Made by a program: the position numbers and the translations under genes
Notes under the pieces: model-generated
Seen by the model: the letters and a program-made list of their open reading frames with translations, nothing else
Database searches by the model: none
What the model was told of the DNA's origin: nothing
Source of the DNA: Pelomonas asaccharophilus_A
GTDB taxonomy: Bacteria > Pseudomonadota > Gammaproteobacteria > Burkholderiales > Burkholderiaceae_C
DNA: 64,000 nucleotides
Assembly (NCBI RefSeq): GCF_031458115.1
Contig: NZ_JAVDXV010000002.1
Span: 124,001 to 188,000 of the forward strand
Reading direction: 5' to 3'
Shown here: piece by piece, positions 8,443 through 16,802 of the stretch
Position numbering within the stretch: position 1 is the first letter of the stretch
Layout of the letters: the number at the start of each line of letters is the position of its first letter

Positions 8443-9440
8443 ACATGCGCACCTGGCCGCCCGCGCCGGAACGGACCTGCCTACTCAGCATCGTGCTGCC
8501 GTTGTTCAACGAAGAGGCCGTGCTGCCCATGCTGCACCAGCGACTGCTCGCCGCGGTCGCGGACGTCGCGGGCGCTGTCGAAATCGTCTACGTCGACGAT
8601 GGCAGCAGCGATGGCTCGCCGGAGATCCTCAAGCGGTTGCGTGCCGGCTGCTCGATGGTGTCGGTGCTGCGCTTCAGCCGCAACTTCGGCAAGGAGCAGG
8701 CCATCACGGCGGGCCTGCAGATCGCGCGCGGCGCGGCTGTCATCGTCATGGATTCCGACCTGCAGCACCCGCCCGAGATGATCCCCGCCATGCTGCAGGC
8801 CTGGCGCGACGGTGCCGACGTCGTGAACATGCGCCGGCGCAGCCGTGCCGACGAGTCATGGCTGAAGCGCCAGGCAGCGCGCGGCTTCTACCGCGCGATC
8901 AACCGCCTCAGCGACATGCCCATCCCGGAGGATGTCGGCGACTTCCGCCTGTTCAGCCGGCGTGCTGTCGATGCGTTGAACCAGCTGCAGGAGCGCAACC
9001 GTTTCATGAAGGGGCTGTTCGCCTGGATAGGCTACCGCCAGGTGACGCTGGATTTCGACTGCGGCGAGCGCGCCGCCGGCTACAGCAAATGGCGCTTCCG
9101 CCAGCTCTGGCAATTCGCCATCGAGGGCATCACCGCGTTCTCGGTCGCGCCGCTGAAGGTGGCCACCAAGGTGGGCCTGACCTGCGCGCTGTTGTCGTTC
9201 GCCCTCGGGCTGTCCTTCTTCGTGCGGGCGCTGGCCTTCGGCGACCCGGTGCCCGGCTTCCCGACGCTCATCGTCGTCGTGCTGATGCTGGGCGGCCTGC
9301 AGATGCTGGCCATCGGCGTGCTGGGCGAATACATCGGGCGGCTGAGCCTGGAGAGCAAGCGCCGCCCGCTGTTCCTGATCGAGTCCTATGAACCGGCGAC
9401 CGCCTACGTGCCGCTTCTTCAACCAGTCTCGGAGCGTTGA
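8439..9440 (+). CDS. GtrB/DPM1-like glycosyltransferase (family 2), polyprenyl-phosphate sugar synthase
   Basis: The 333-residue protein has a GT-A domain at about residues 15-230 with SIVLPLFNEE, the VDDGSSDGS nucleotide-binding loop and the MDSDLQHPPE DXD-type block. Two C-terminal membrane helices lie at about 235-310, and GVLGEYIGRLSLESK is characteristic of ArnC/GtrB/DPM1 enzymes. It should load a sugar from a nucleotide donor onto undecaprenyl phosphate on the cytoplasmic side. The start is the ATG at 8439 overlapping the GtrA stop; a longer frame from 8202 only shadows the GtrA gene. Sugar identity is unknown; a GlcNAc-type sugar would suit the deacetylase in the operon. Confidence 0.93.
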   Translation: MNMRTWPPAPERTCLLSIVLPLFNEEAVLPMLHQRLLAAVADVAGAVEIVYVDDGSSDGSPEILKRLRAGCSMVSVLRFSRNFGKEQAITAGLQIARGAAVIVMDSDLQHPPEMIPAMLQAWRDGADVVNMRRRSRADESWLKRQAARGFYRAINRLSDMPIPEDVGDFRLFSRRAVDALNQLQERNRFMKGLFAWIGYRQVTLDFDCGERAAGYSKWRFRQLWQFAIEGITAFSVAPLKVATKVGLTCALLSFALGLSFFVRALAFGDPVPGFPTLIVVVLMLGGLQMLAIGVLGEYIGRLSLESKRRPLFLIESYEPATAYVPLLQPVSER

Positions 9441-10936
9441 TGCCGACTGAATCTCAGGCTGCACGCCGCTGGATCCTGGTGCTGCTGGCCCTGCTGCTGC
9501 TGGCGCGGCTGGCCGCCATGGCCGGGCTGCCGCTGATGGACACGACCGAGGCCCGCTACGGCGACATCGGCCGCAGGATGGCCGAGCTGGGCGACTGGGT
9601 CACGCCCTGGTTTGATGCCGGCGTGCCCTTCTGGGGCAAGCCGCCGCTGTCGTTCTGGCTCACGGCGGCCAGCATGCGGCTGCTGGGCATCAGCGAGATC
9701 GCAGCGCGCCTGCCGCACCTGCTGTGCGGCCTGCTGATCGCCGCGCTGGTGTGGCAGTTCGCACGGCGCCAGGCCAGCAGGCGCGAGGCCTTGCTGGCGA
9801 CCAGCGTGCTGCTGGGCTCGACGCTGTTCTTCGTGTCGGCCGGCGCCGTGATGACGGACACGGCCATGGTGCTGTGCACGACGCTGGCGATGTTCTCCTG
9901 CTGGTTTGCGCTGAACGCGCCAGGCGCCGCCGAGCGACGCTGGATGGGCTGGCTGTTCTTCGTCGCGCAGGGCCTGGGCCTGCTGGCCAAGGGGCCGGTG
10001 GCCGTGGTGCTGAGCGGGCTGCCCATCCTGCTGTGGATCGCCATCGACAAGCGTTGGCAGCACGCCTGGCGCGGCCTGCCGTGGCTGCGTGGCAGTCTGC
10101 TGGCCCTGGCCATCGCCGCGCCCTGGTATGTGCTTGCCGAGCTGCGCACGCCCGGGTTCCTGAACTACTTTCTGTTGGGTGAGCATTGGCAACGCTTCCT
10201 CATGCCCGGATGGCGCGGCGACCTGTACGGCCATGCACACGAGTTCGCGCGCGGCACGATCTGGGGCTTCGCATGGGGCGCGCTGCTGCCGTGGTCGGTG
10301 CTGCTGCCACTGGCCGCCTGGTGCTGGCGCCGGGAGTCTGCCGGGCCCGACCGCGAGCCTGCGCTGCGCCTGTACTTGCTGCTTTGGCTGCTGCTGCCGC
10401 TGATCTTCTTCACGGCGGCCCGCAACATCATCTGGACCTATGCGCTGCCTTCGCTACCCGCCGCGGCCCTGCTGATGGCGCGCTGGATGGCGCGTCGCTC
10501 GGCCCGGGCGGAACACTGGGTGGCCGTGGGACTGGCCGTGTCGCTGGCGGGCGCGGCGGTCGGCTTTGGCCGGCTCGCGCAGGCGCAGCGCCAGGACGAA
10601 CGGAGCGCGCGGGCCCTGGTGGCTGCCTACCAGGCGCACGCGCAGGACGGCCAGCCACTGATGTACGCCGGGCGCCGACCGTTCTCCGCCGCGTTCTACA
10701 GCCAGGGTCAGGCACTTCGGCTAATGCAGCTCAGCGAGGCCGCGGGGCATCTCGTCGCTCAAGGTGGCTGCCAGGGCTACGTCGTGGTGCCGAACGGCGA
10801 GAGTCGAGCGGCCCTCGCCGAGGCCGGCCTGCAGTGGCTCTCTACCGTTGGCCGCTTCGGCGAGGTCGAGCTCGTGTGCGTGGCCGCCGCGCGCGCCGAC
10901 ATCGCGGCCACCGGCCGCCATGCAGTCCAGCCGTGA
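9440..10936 (+). CDS. ArnT-like glycosyltransferase (family 83 type, PMT superfamily)
   Basis: This 498-residue polytopic protein has the PMT/ArnT first-loop signature DTTEARYGDIGRRM near residue 35, WGKPPLSFWLTA next, and about 11-12 hydrophobic helices ending in a soluble tail. ArnT enzymes move an amino sugar from undecaprenyl phosphate to lipid A phosphates on the periplasmic face, lowering binding of cationic peptides. The ATG at 9440 shares one base with the upstream stop; a TTG directly before it is a less likely start. A glycosyltransferase acting on another acceptor is possible, but the operon partners favour lipid A. Confidence 0.88.
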   Translation: MPTESQAARRWILVLLALLLLARLAAMAGLPLMDTTEARYGDIGRRMAELGDWVTPWFDAGVPFWGKPPLSFWLTAASMRLLGISEIAARLPHLLCGLLIAALVWQFARRQASRREALLATSVLLGSTLFFVSAGAVMTDTAMVLCTTLAMFSCWFALNAPGAAERRWMGWLFFVAQGLGLLAKGPVAVVLSGLPILLWIAIDKRWQHAWRGLPWLRGSLLALAIAAPWYVLAELRTPGFLNYFLLGEHWQRFLMPGWRGDLYGHAHEFARGTIWGFAWGALLPWSVLLPLAAWCWRRESAGPDREPALRLYLLLWLLLPLIFFTAARNIIWTYALPSLPAAALLMARWMARRSARAEHWVAVGLAVSLAGAAVGFGRLAQAQRQDERSARALVAAYQAHAQDGQPLMYAGRRPFSAAFYSQGQALRLMQLSEAAGHLVAQGGCQGYVVVPNGESRAALAEAGLQWLSTVGRFGEVELVCVAAARADIAATGRHAVQP

Positions 10937-11790
10937 CGCAGCTCTGGCGCCGGGTGGCGATCTGCGTCGATGACTTCGGCCTGCACGCCGCAGTCAACCA
11001 AGGTGCCTGGCAGCTGGTAGAGCTCGGGCGCGTCAGTGCGCTGGCCTGCATGAGCACCGCGCCGGCGTGGACCGACGCCGCCGCGCGCCTGCGTGCCCAC
11101 GGCGCTGGGCTGGTGGACGCCGGCCTGCACCTGAACCTGACCGAATCCTTCGAGCCGGGACGATGGCGGCGCGGGCTGGGCGGCCTCATCCTTTCCGCCA
11201 GTGGCCGCTGCCTGCCGGTGCGGAGGGTGCGCGAGGAAATCGCCGCCCAGCTCGATGCCTTTGAGAAGCATGTCGGGGAGCCGCCTCGCTTCGTTGACGG
11301 ACACCAGCACGTGCACCAGTTGCCCCAGGTGCGCGAGATCTTGCTACAGGAGCTGCTGCGGCGATATCCGGCGCACCGCCCCTGGTTGCGCGACACCCGC
11401 CCGCCGGCGGGCAGCCCTGACGACGCGGCCTTCAAACCGAGGCTGGTAGGCGCGCTGGGCGCGGCGGGACTAGCCGATTTGGCGCTGAGCCTGGGCTTCG
11501 CGCAGAACCGCAGCATGCTGGGCGTCTATGGCTTCGGCGACACTGCCCAAGAGTACGCCGACCGGCTGGAGCGCTGGTGCGAAGGCCTGCCGGACGGCGG
11601 CCTGCTGATCTGTCACGCGGCCAGCCACGCCCCGCCGGGCGACTCGATTGGCGCCGCCCGTGCCCGCGAGTTCGAGGTGCTGGTGGGAGAGAGCTTCGGG
11701 CGGCGGCTGCAGGAGCAGCGGTTGAGCGTGGAGCGGCTTTCGGACCAGCTCTCAGTTCGCCCGCCTGCTGGAATTTCGTTACGCCGCTAG
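10933..11790 (+). CDS. YdjC/ChbG-family carbohydrate deacetylase
   Basis: The 285-residue protein has the metal site of the family: the paired aspartates of ICVDDFG near residue 12 and the His pair in DGHQHVHQLP near residue 120, with a further His in LLICHAASH. These enzymes remove N-acetyl groups from amino sugars. The start is a GTG overlapping the preceding TGA (GTGA, 10933-10936). A much longer frame from 10186 lies inside the ArnT-like gene and is a shadow. It closes the operon. In this setting it may turn lipid-linked N-acetyl-hexosamine into the free amine before transfer to lipid A (inference). Confidence 0.9.
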   Translation: MTQLWRRVAICVDDFGLHAAVNQGAWQLVELGRVSALACMSTAPAWTDAAARLRAHGAGLVDAGLHLNLTESFEPGRWRRGLGGLILSASGRCLPVRRVREEIAAQLDAFEKHVGEPPRFVDGHQHVHQLPQVREILLQELLRRYPAHRPWLRDTRPPAGSPDDAAFKPRLVGALGAAGLADLALSLGFAQNRSMLGVYGFGDTAQEYADRLERWCEGLPDGGLLICHAASHAPPGDSIGAARAREFEVLVGESFGRRLQEQRLSVERLSDQLSVRPPAGISLRR

Positions 11791-12069
11791 CTTCAGACGG
11801 ATCTCGTCAACCGCACGCCGGTTTCACTAGGCGGGCCGGAGTGGCGTCCAAGTCAAATGCTGCGCAGCGCTTGCGCCGACCGTTGTGACGCTCCAGCACG
11901 GATCGCTGTCTCCAAGCGACGCTGGAGAAACCCAGGTGGTTAGCTCGGCATCCGCATTGACGGCCCAGCACTGCAGCACCCGGCGAACTTCACTCGCCTC
12001 ACCAACTGCACGCGGTATCAGGACCAGCCGCGGCTGCGCCGCACGGCCGCCATTCGGCTGGCCTGACAC
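11791..12069. other. Intergenic stretch between convergent units, no gene recognised
   Basis: No convincing coding frame, terminator with a T-run or RNA is visible. An 80-codon minus-strand frame (11827-12069) lies directly behind the TAG of the next gene and in the same frame. Its composition is unconvincing and it has no ribosome-binding sequence. Confidence 0.5.
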
Positions 12070-12705
12070 CTACTCACAGACCTTGATGCCGTGCGGCCCG
12101 ACGCCGTACGTGTTCTGGATGGCCGATTGGGCGTCGACCATGCGGCCCATGCGCCGACGGGTCTCGCCGTTGGGCAGCCGCTCCAGCTTCACGCACAGCT
12201 CGGGATTCAGCCCCATCGCGATGCGCTCCTCGAACGTTGGCTTGGGCGTGTTGCTGCGCGGGTCGCTCAGGGCCGGGTTGGACAGCGAACCGAGCATCAC
12301 GTCGCGGCTGGGCTTCAGGGCCAGCGGGCCGGGCGCGGAAGCGCTGGGGCCCGGCGATGCCATTTGCGTCGCTGATGCGTGAGATGCCTCATTGCCAGTG
12401 ACGTTGGAACCCTCTGCAACGGAGGCAACGACCCGCAAGGTCGTGGGTGCCTGATCGGCGGTTGGCCGCCTCCGCTCTGGGATCGGCGCCGCAGCTTCTG
12501 GATCGATGCGCAAGCGCCGATCCGGGACGAAGCGTATGGGCATCGAGGCGCGCAGATGACCGAGGGGCTGAGCCTGCAGCCTGAGCTGCCAGATCACCCA
12601 CAACAGCGCCAGATGCGCGACCAGCACGGTCGACGCCGCCAGCGTGCGCCGCCGGCTCCACCGGGGCTGGGGCAGCCCGATGGTTATCGCCAGGGCCGCG
12701 GTCAC
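12070..12705 (-). CDS. Unrecognised protein with one membrane segment
   Basis: This 211-residue protein is not recognised. It starts with GTG at 12705, overlapping the stop of the small upstream gene (GTGA). A basic patch (RWSRRR) precedes one membrane helix at about residues 21-40. A long Pro/Ala/Ser-rich region follows, then a compact C-terminal part with Cys near residue 179 and a final CE. The shape (short cytosolic end, one helix, Pro-rich periplasmic linker) recalls TonB-like or division-associated proteins, but no TonB C-terminal domain is visible. A longer frame from 13038 runs over the neighbouring genes and is not credible. Confidence 0.65.
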   Translation of the reverse strand: MTAALAITIGLPQPRWSRRRTLAASTVLVAHLALLWVIWQLRLQAQPLGHLRASMPIRFVPDRRLRIDPEAAAPIPERRRPTADQAPTTLRVVASVAEGSNVTGNEASHASATQMASPGPSASAPGPLALKPSRDVMLGSLSNPALSDPRSNTPKPTFEERIAMGLNPELCVKLERLPNGETRRRMGRMVDAQSAIQNTYGVGPHGIKVCE

Positions 12706-12905
12706 TTGTGCGGGCTCGCGGGCGCTGGCGCAGCAGCGTTGCTGGACAGTTGAGGCGGCGCGGGCGGTGGCGAGAACAGCGGGAGCAGGCAGGCGAACAT
12801 CGCCCATGCGATACACAGGCACAGAACCAGCCGCGTGAAGATCCGCGCGCTGACAAGGAGCCATGCCCGCCAGAAGGAAGGGGACGGGCTGGGAGGCTGG
12901 TTCAT
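12702..12905 (-). CDS. Small membrane protein, unrecognised
   Basis: The 67-residue product has a Pro/Ser-rich N-terminus (MNQPPSPSPSF), one or two membrane segments at about residues 14-46 and a Pro/Ala-rich tail. It begins 71 bases after the phospholipase gene and overlaps the next gene by GTGA, so the two are probably expressed together. The hydrophobic segment rich in Trp, Leu and Val and the tight coupling argue for a real gene. Function unknown. Confidence 0.6.
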   Translation of the reverse strand: MNQPPSPSPSFWRAWLLVSARIFTRLVLCLCIAWAMFACLLPLFSPPPAPPQLSSNAAAPAPASPHK

Positions 12906-12976
12906 GGCGCTTCGCGGGGACGACTGACGAAGCGGCGATGCTAGGAACGATGTCCGTGGGCTGGGTTATGCCAGGG

Positions 12977-15034
12977 TTAGGTCGGACCGGAACGTTGCTT
13001 CGGCCAGGCCAGCACCATCGCGGGATCGCTGATGCCATGCCGGCCGGTCTCCACCCGCCCGGCGTAGCGGCGCTCCAGCCCTGCGGCGCTCACGACCAGG
13101 TCGTACCAGTGGCCGTCAACCCCGACGTCCCAGCGCCATTCGACCGCCATGCCGGCCGGGACCGCGCGGCGCAGCTTGGCCCGGCGATAGCTGTTCTGCC
13201 GGATCTCGAACTCGCAAGCAGCGTCGCCGTCGTTGCGCAGCGTGAAGATCAGCTGCGTGCCTTCGATGGCCAGTGCCACGTCCGGTCCTGGCCCGGCGGG
13301 CTCGGGCTGCAGCCGGCCGCTGAAGCGGCGATGGAATCCGTTGGGCCCCAGCAGCCACAGGTCGTAGGCCGTGCGGTCGCTTGCGGTCGGCTGCCAGACA
13401 TCCTGCAGCCGCTTGCCCGCCTCCACCGTGTAGCGGCGTGGCAGCGCATCCAGATGCAGCCGGTCGTAGACCTGGAACACCGCGCCGGCGCTGCCGCTGT
13501 TGATGAATTCAAGCGTCACGGCGCCGTCGGCCGCATCGGTGCGCAGGTCCACGTCGAGCCGGTAGGGCAGGGCGCGCGAGGGCCGCACGCCCGCGGCCTG
13601 TTGCGGCAGCCGCTGCCGCGCGGCCGTGGGCACTTCGATGGCGGGCTGCGCGCGCTGGCGGGCGCGCTGCGTGTCGGCCCAGGCCTTGGTCTGCGGCCGC
13701 AGCGCCGGTGGCTGCGCGTCGGGGGCGGCGAAGTCGAAGCAGGAGGTGAGGTCGCCGAACACGGCGCGGCGCCAGGGGCTGATGTTGGGCTCCGCGACGC
13801 CGAAGCGGGCCTCCAGGAAGCGGATCACGGACGTGTGATCAAACACCTCGGAGTTGACCCAGCCGCCGCGGCTCCACGGCGAGATCACCCACAGCGGCAC
13901 GCGCGGGCCGGGGCCGTAGACCTGGCCGTCGCGATGACGCTCCGCGCGGTCGTCCACCGTGGACTTGCCGGCCAGGCTGCCGTCCGCGCGGCGCGATGGC
14001 GCGGCCGGCGGCGGCATGTGGTCGAAGAAGGCGTCGTTCTCATCAAACATCAGCAGCAGCACGGTGCGGCTCCAGACGGCCGGGTCGGCGGTCAGCGCGT
14101 CCAGCACCTGCTCGGCATACCAGCCGCCCTGCACGGGCGTCGACGGGCCCGGGTGCTCGCTGTACTCGGCCGGCGCCACCACCCACGACACCTGCGGCAG
14201 CCGGCCTGCCAGCACGTCGCGGCGCAGGCCATCCAGCGAGGCGCCCTGCAGCGTGCTGCTCATGCCCTTCATCAGCGGGCCACCGCCGCCTGCATGGGCG
14301 GCGCGAAAGGTCCTGAACGTGACCAGCGGGTTGTCGCCGAAGTTGTCGTCCATGTCCTGGTAGACGCACCAGCTGACGCCGGCCGCCTGCAGCCGCTCGG
14401 CATAGGTGGTCCAGCGAAATCCCGCCTCCACCGGGCCCAGGCCGTCGACGCTGTTGTCGACGACCGGGCCACCGCCCGTGCCTTCGGGGTCGTTGGTGCC
14501 CGTGAACAGGAACAGCCGGTTGGGGTTGGTGCCGCCCTGCAGCGAGCAGTGGTAGGCGTCGCACAGCGTGAAGGCGTTGGCCAGCGCGAACTGCACCGGC
14601 AGCTCCGCCTCGCGGTAGTAGGCCATGGACGCGTCGGTCTTGAAGACGGGCCAGCGCTGCATGCGGCCGCCGTTCCAGGCGGCCTGCGCGTCGGGCCAGC
14701 TGTGCGGCAGCTCCAGCGCGCATTGCGCGTTGCCGCTGCGGCCGTCGAGGTGGTAGGGCAGCACCGTGCGGCGGCCGTTGTGCTGCTCCCAGACCGATTG
14801 GCCGCCGGGCAGCGGGATCGTGAAACGGTCGCCAAAGCCGCGCACGCCGCGCAGCGTGCCGAAGTAGTGGTCGAAGCTGCGGTTCTCCTGCATCAGGATG
14901 ACGACGTGCTGCACGTCCTGGATGCTGCCGCTGCCGCGCGCAGCCGGGATGGCCAGCGCACGCCGCACCGCCGCGGGCAGCAGCGTCGTGGCAGCGGCGG
15001 CTTGCAGCAGGTGGCGGCGGGTGGGCGAGGTCAT
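12977..15034 (-). CDS. Phosphocholine-specific phospholipase C, Tat-exported
   Basis: This 685-residue enzyme has a twin-arginine leader (R6-R7 in TRRHLLQ, hydrophobic core to about residue 28). The phosphoesterase catalytic block MQENRSFDHYFGTLRG lies at about residues 48-63, and LLLMFDENDAFFDH lies further on. Two C-terminal DUF756-type domains occupy about 480-680. This is the family of PlcN/PlcH, which hydrolyse phosphatidylcholine and sphingomyelin to a diacylglycerol or ceramide plus phosphocholine. It overlaps the beta-galactosidase gene by 4 bases, placing it at the end of the polysaccharide locus, an unusual partner for glycan enzymes. It probably acts outside the inner membrane. Confidence 0.93.
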   Translation of the reverse strand: MTSPTRRHLLQAAAATTLLPAAVRRALAIPAARGSGSIQDVQHVVILMQENRSFDHYFGTLRGVRGFGDRFTIPLPGGQSVWEQHNGRRTVLPYHLDGRSGNAQCALELPHSWPDAQAAWNGGRMQRWPVFKTDASMAYYREAELPVQFALANAFTLCDAYHCSLQGGTNPNRLFLFTGTNDPEGTGGGPVVDNSVDGLGPVEAGFRWTTYAERLQAAGVSWCVYQDMDDNFGDNPLVTFRTFRAAHAGGGGPLMKGMSSTLQGASLDGLRRDVLAGRLPQVSWVVAPAEYSEHPGPSTPVQGGWYAEQVLDALTADPAVWSRTVLLLMFDENDAFFDHMPPPAAPSRRADGSLAGKSTVDDRAERHRDGQVYGPGPRVPLWVISPWSRGGWVNSEVFDHTSVIRFLEARFGVAEPNISPWRRAVFGDLTSCFDFAAPDAQPPALRPQTKAWADTQRARQRAQPAIEVPTAARQRLPQQAAGVRPSRALPYRLDVDLRTDAADGAVTLEFINSGSAGAVFQVYDRLHLDALPRRYTVEAGKRLQDVWQPTASDRTAYDLWLLGPNGFHRRFSGRLQPEPAGPGPDVALAIEGTQLIFTLRNDGDAACEFEIRQNSYRRAKLRRAVPAGMAVEWRWDVGVDGHWYDLVVSAAGLERRYAGRVETGRHGISDPAMVLAWPKQRSGPT

Positions 15035-16791
15035 GGTGTCGTCGAGGCGGGGCGTTCCGGCGTGAAGCGCACGGCGCAGGCACCGCGCGTATGCAATTCA
15101 AGCACCACCAGCTCGTTGCTGCCCGGCTTCAGCAGAGGCGCAGGCACATACAGCGCCGTCTGTGGCCCGCGTGCCCAGTAGCGGCCCAGGTTGAAGCCGT
15201 TGAGCCAGACCACGCCTTTCTCACCTTCGGGCAGCGACAGAAAGCAGTCGCCTGGCAGGGAGACGTCGAAGAAGCCCCGATGGAAGGCCGGCCCCGCCGC
15301 CTCCGAGTGCGCTTCGAAGTCGAGCGACGACAGGTCGTTCAACGGCAGCGGCCAGCATTGCCAGCCATGCAGCACCGTGTGCGTGCCCAAGCGCACGAGG
15401 CCCAGCAGGCCCTTGCGGTCCAGCAGCTTGGGGCCGTAGTTCACGCGGCCCTGGTTCTCGACCAGGATGTCCAGCGTTACCGGGCCGGGCGGCAGCGTCA
15501 GTGACAGCCACAGCGCCTGGTTGCGCTCCAGCGTGCCGACCTCCACGCGGTTGACGAACACCTGCGCGCGGTCGTGCAGCCCGTCGAGATGCAGCGTCGT
15601 CGGGCCGGGCGGGTGCTTGAGCTGCGTGCGGTAGAGCACGAAGCCGTAGTTCTGCCCCAGGCTCTCCATGGAGCGCGGCACGGGCGTCGCGCGTGGCGAC
15701 GATAGCCGCTCCAGCGCGGGGAACAGCGATGCGGACTCGGCCAGCACCAGCGGCCCGCGCTCGAAGCGTGGTGCGGGCGGCGGCAGCTGCAGTGGCGGCA
15801 GGTCCACGTGCTTCGCGATGACGTCGCGGAAGGCGTGGAACTTGGCCGTGGGCTGGCCGTCCTCGGACAGCGGCGCGTCGTAGTCGTAGCTGCCCACGGT
15901 GGGCTGGTAGGCGCCGGTCTCAAGGTCGGTGTTGGCGCCGTTCATGAAGCCGAAGCTGGTGCCGCCGTGGAACATGAAGACGTTGACCGACGCGCCGGCC
16001 GCCAGCACCTCGTCCAGCGCCTGCGCGGCATCGCTGGCCGCGCGCAAGTGCTGCGGTTCGCCCCAGTGATCGAACCAGCCGCACCAGAACTCCATGCACA
16101 TCAGCGGGCCGTCGGGTTGGTATTCACGCAGCTTGGCGAACTCGCCGGCAGCGCGGGAGCCGAAGTTGGCGGTCTTCAGCAGGTGCTGCACGGTGCCGTG
16201 CGTCAGCATGAAATCCGTGGCGCCGTCCGACGTGAACAGCAGCGTGTTGACGCCGCGTTCGAGCAGCGCGCGTTCCAGCCACCGCAGATAGGTCTGGTCG
16301 CTGCCGTAGCTGCCGTACTCGTTCTCCACCTGCATCGCGATGACGGGGCCGCCGTTCTGGATCTGCAGCGGCAGCAGCGGCGGCAGCAGCGCATCGAGGA
16401 AGCGCTCCACCGCGGCCAGGTAGGGCGGGTAGCAGCAGCGCAGAGCCATGTCGGGGTCGGCCAGCAGCCAAGCCGGCAGGCCGCCGAACTCCCATTCGGC
16501 GCAGATGTAGGGGCCGGGCCGCACGATGACATGCAGGCCCAGCTCGCCTGCCAGTTTCACGAAGGCCGGCAGATCCAGCCCGCCGGTGAAGTCGAACTCG
16601 CCGGGCCGTGGCTCATGCAGGTTCCAGGCGACGTAGGTCTCGACGCAGTTCAAGCCCATGGCCTTGAGCTTGAGCAGGCGGTCTTCCCACTGCTGGGGCA
16701 GCACGCGGAAGTAGTGCAGCGCGCCCGACAGCAGCCGGTGCGGGCGGCCGTCGAGCTGGAAGTCGTTGTTCGCGACGGTGAAGGTAGGCAT
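15031..16791 (-). CDS. GH35 beta-galactosidase
   Basis: The 586-residue enzyme has the GH35 barrel at about residues 10-320. E158 (QVENEYGSYG) is the acid/base and E234 (MCMEFWCGWFDHWG) the nucleophile, and beta-sandwich domains follow. It should release terminal beta-linked galactose. There is no signal peptide, so it is probably cytoplasmic and acts on imported oligosaccharides. It begins 11 bases after the PL8 lyase stop and overlaps the phospholipase gene, so it belongs to the same transcript. Confidence 0.95.
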   Translation of the reverse strand: MPTFTVANNDFQLDGRPHRLLSGALHYFRVLPQQWEDRLLKLKAMGLNCVETYVAWNLHEPRPGEFDFTGGLDLPAFVKLAGELGLHVIVRPGPYICAEWEFGGLPAWLLADPDMALRCCYPPYLAAVERFLDALLPPLLPLQIQNGGPVIAMQVENEYGSYGSDQTYLRWLERALLERGVNTLLFTSDGATDFMLTHGTVQHLLKTANFGSRAAGEFAKLREYQPDGPLMCMEFWCGWFDHWGEPQHLRAASDAAQALDEVLAAGASVNVFMFHGGTSFGFMNGANTDLETGAYQPTVGSYDYDAPLSEDGQPTAKFHAFRDVIAKHVDLPPLQLPPPAPRFERGPLVLAESASLFPALERLSSPRATPVPRSMESLGQNYGFVLYRTQLKHPPGPTTLHLDGLHDRAQVFVNRVEVGTLERNQALWLSLTLPPGPVTLDILVENQGRVNYGPKLLDRKGLLGLVRLGTHTVLHGWQCWPLPLNDLSSLDFEAHSEAAGPAFHRGFFDVSLPGDCFLSLPEGEKGVVWLNGFNLGRYWARGPQTALYVPAPLLKPGSNELVVLELHTRGACAVRFTPERPASTTP

Positions 16792-16802
16792 CAGGGAAAG
16801 AT

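Noticed and set aside
11827..12069. 80-codon minus-strand frame following a TAG in the same frame as the unknown gene at 12070-12705
   Set aside because: No ribosome-binding sequence, unconvincing composition and no recognisable motif. Stop-codon readthrough cannot be supported.
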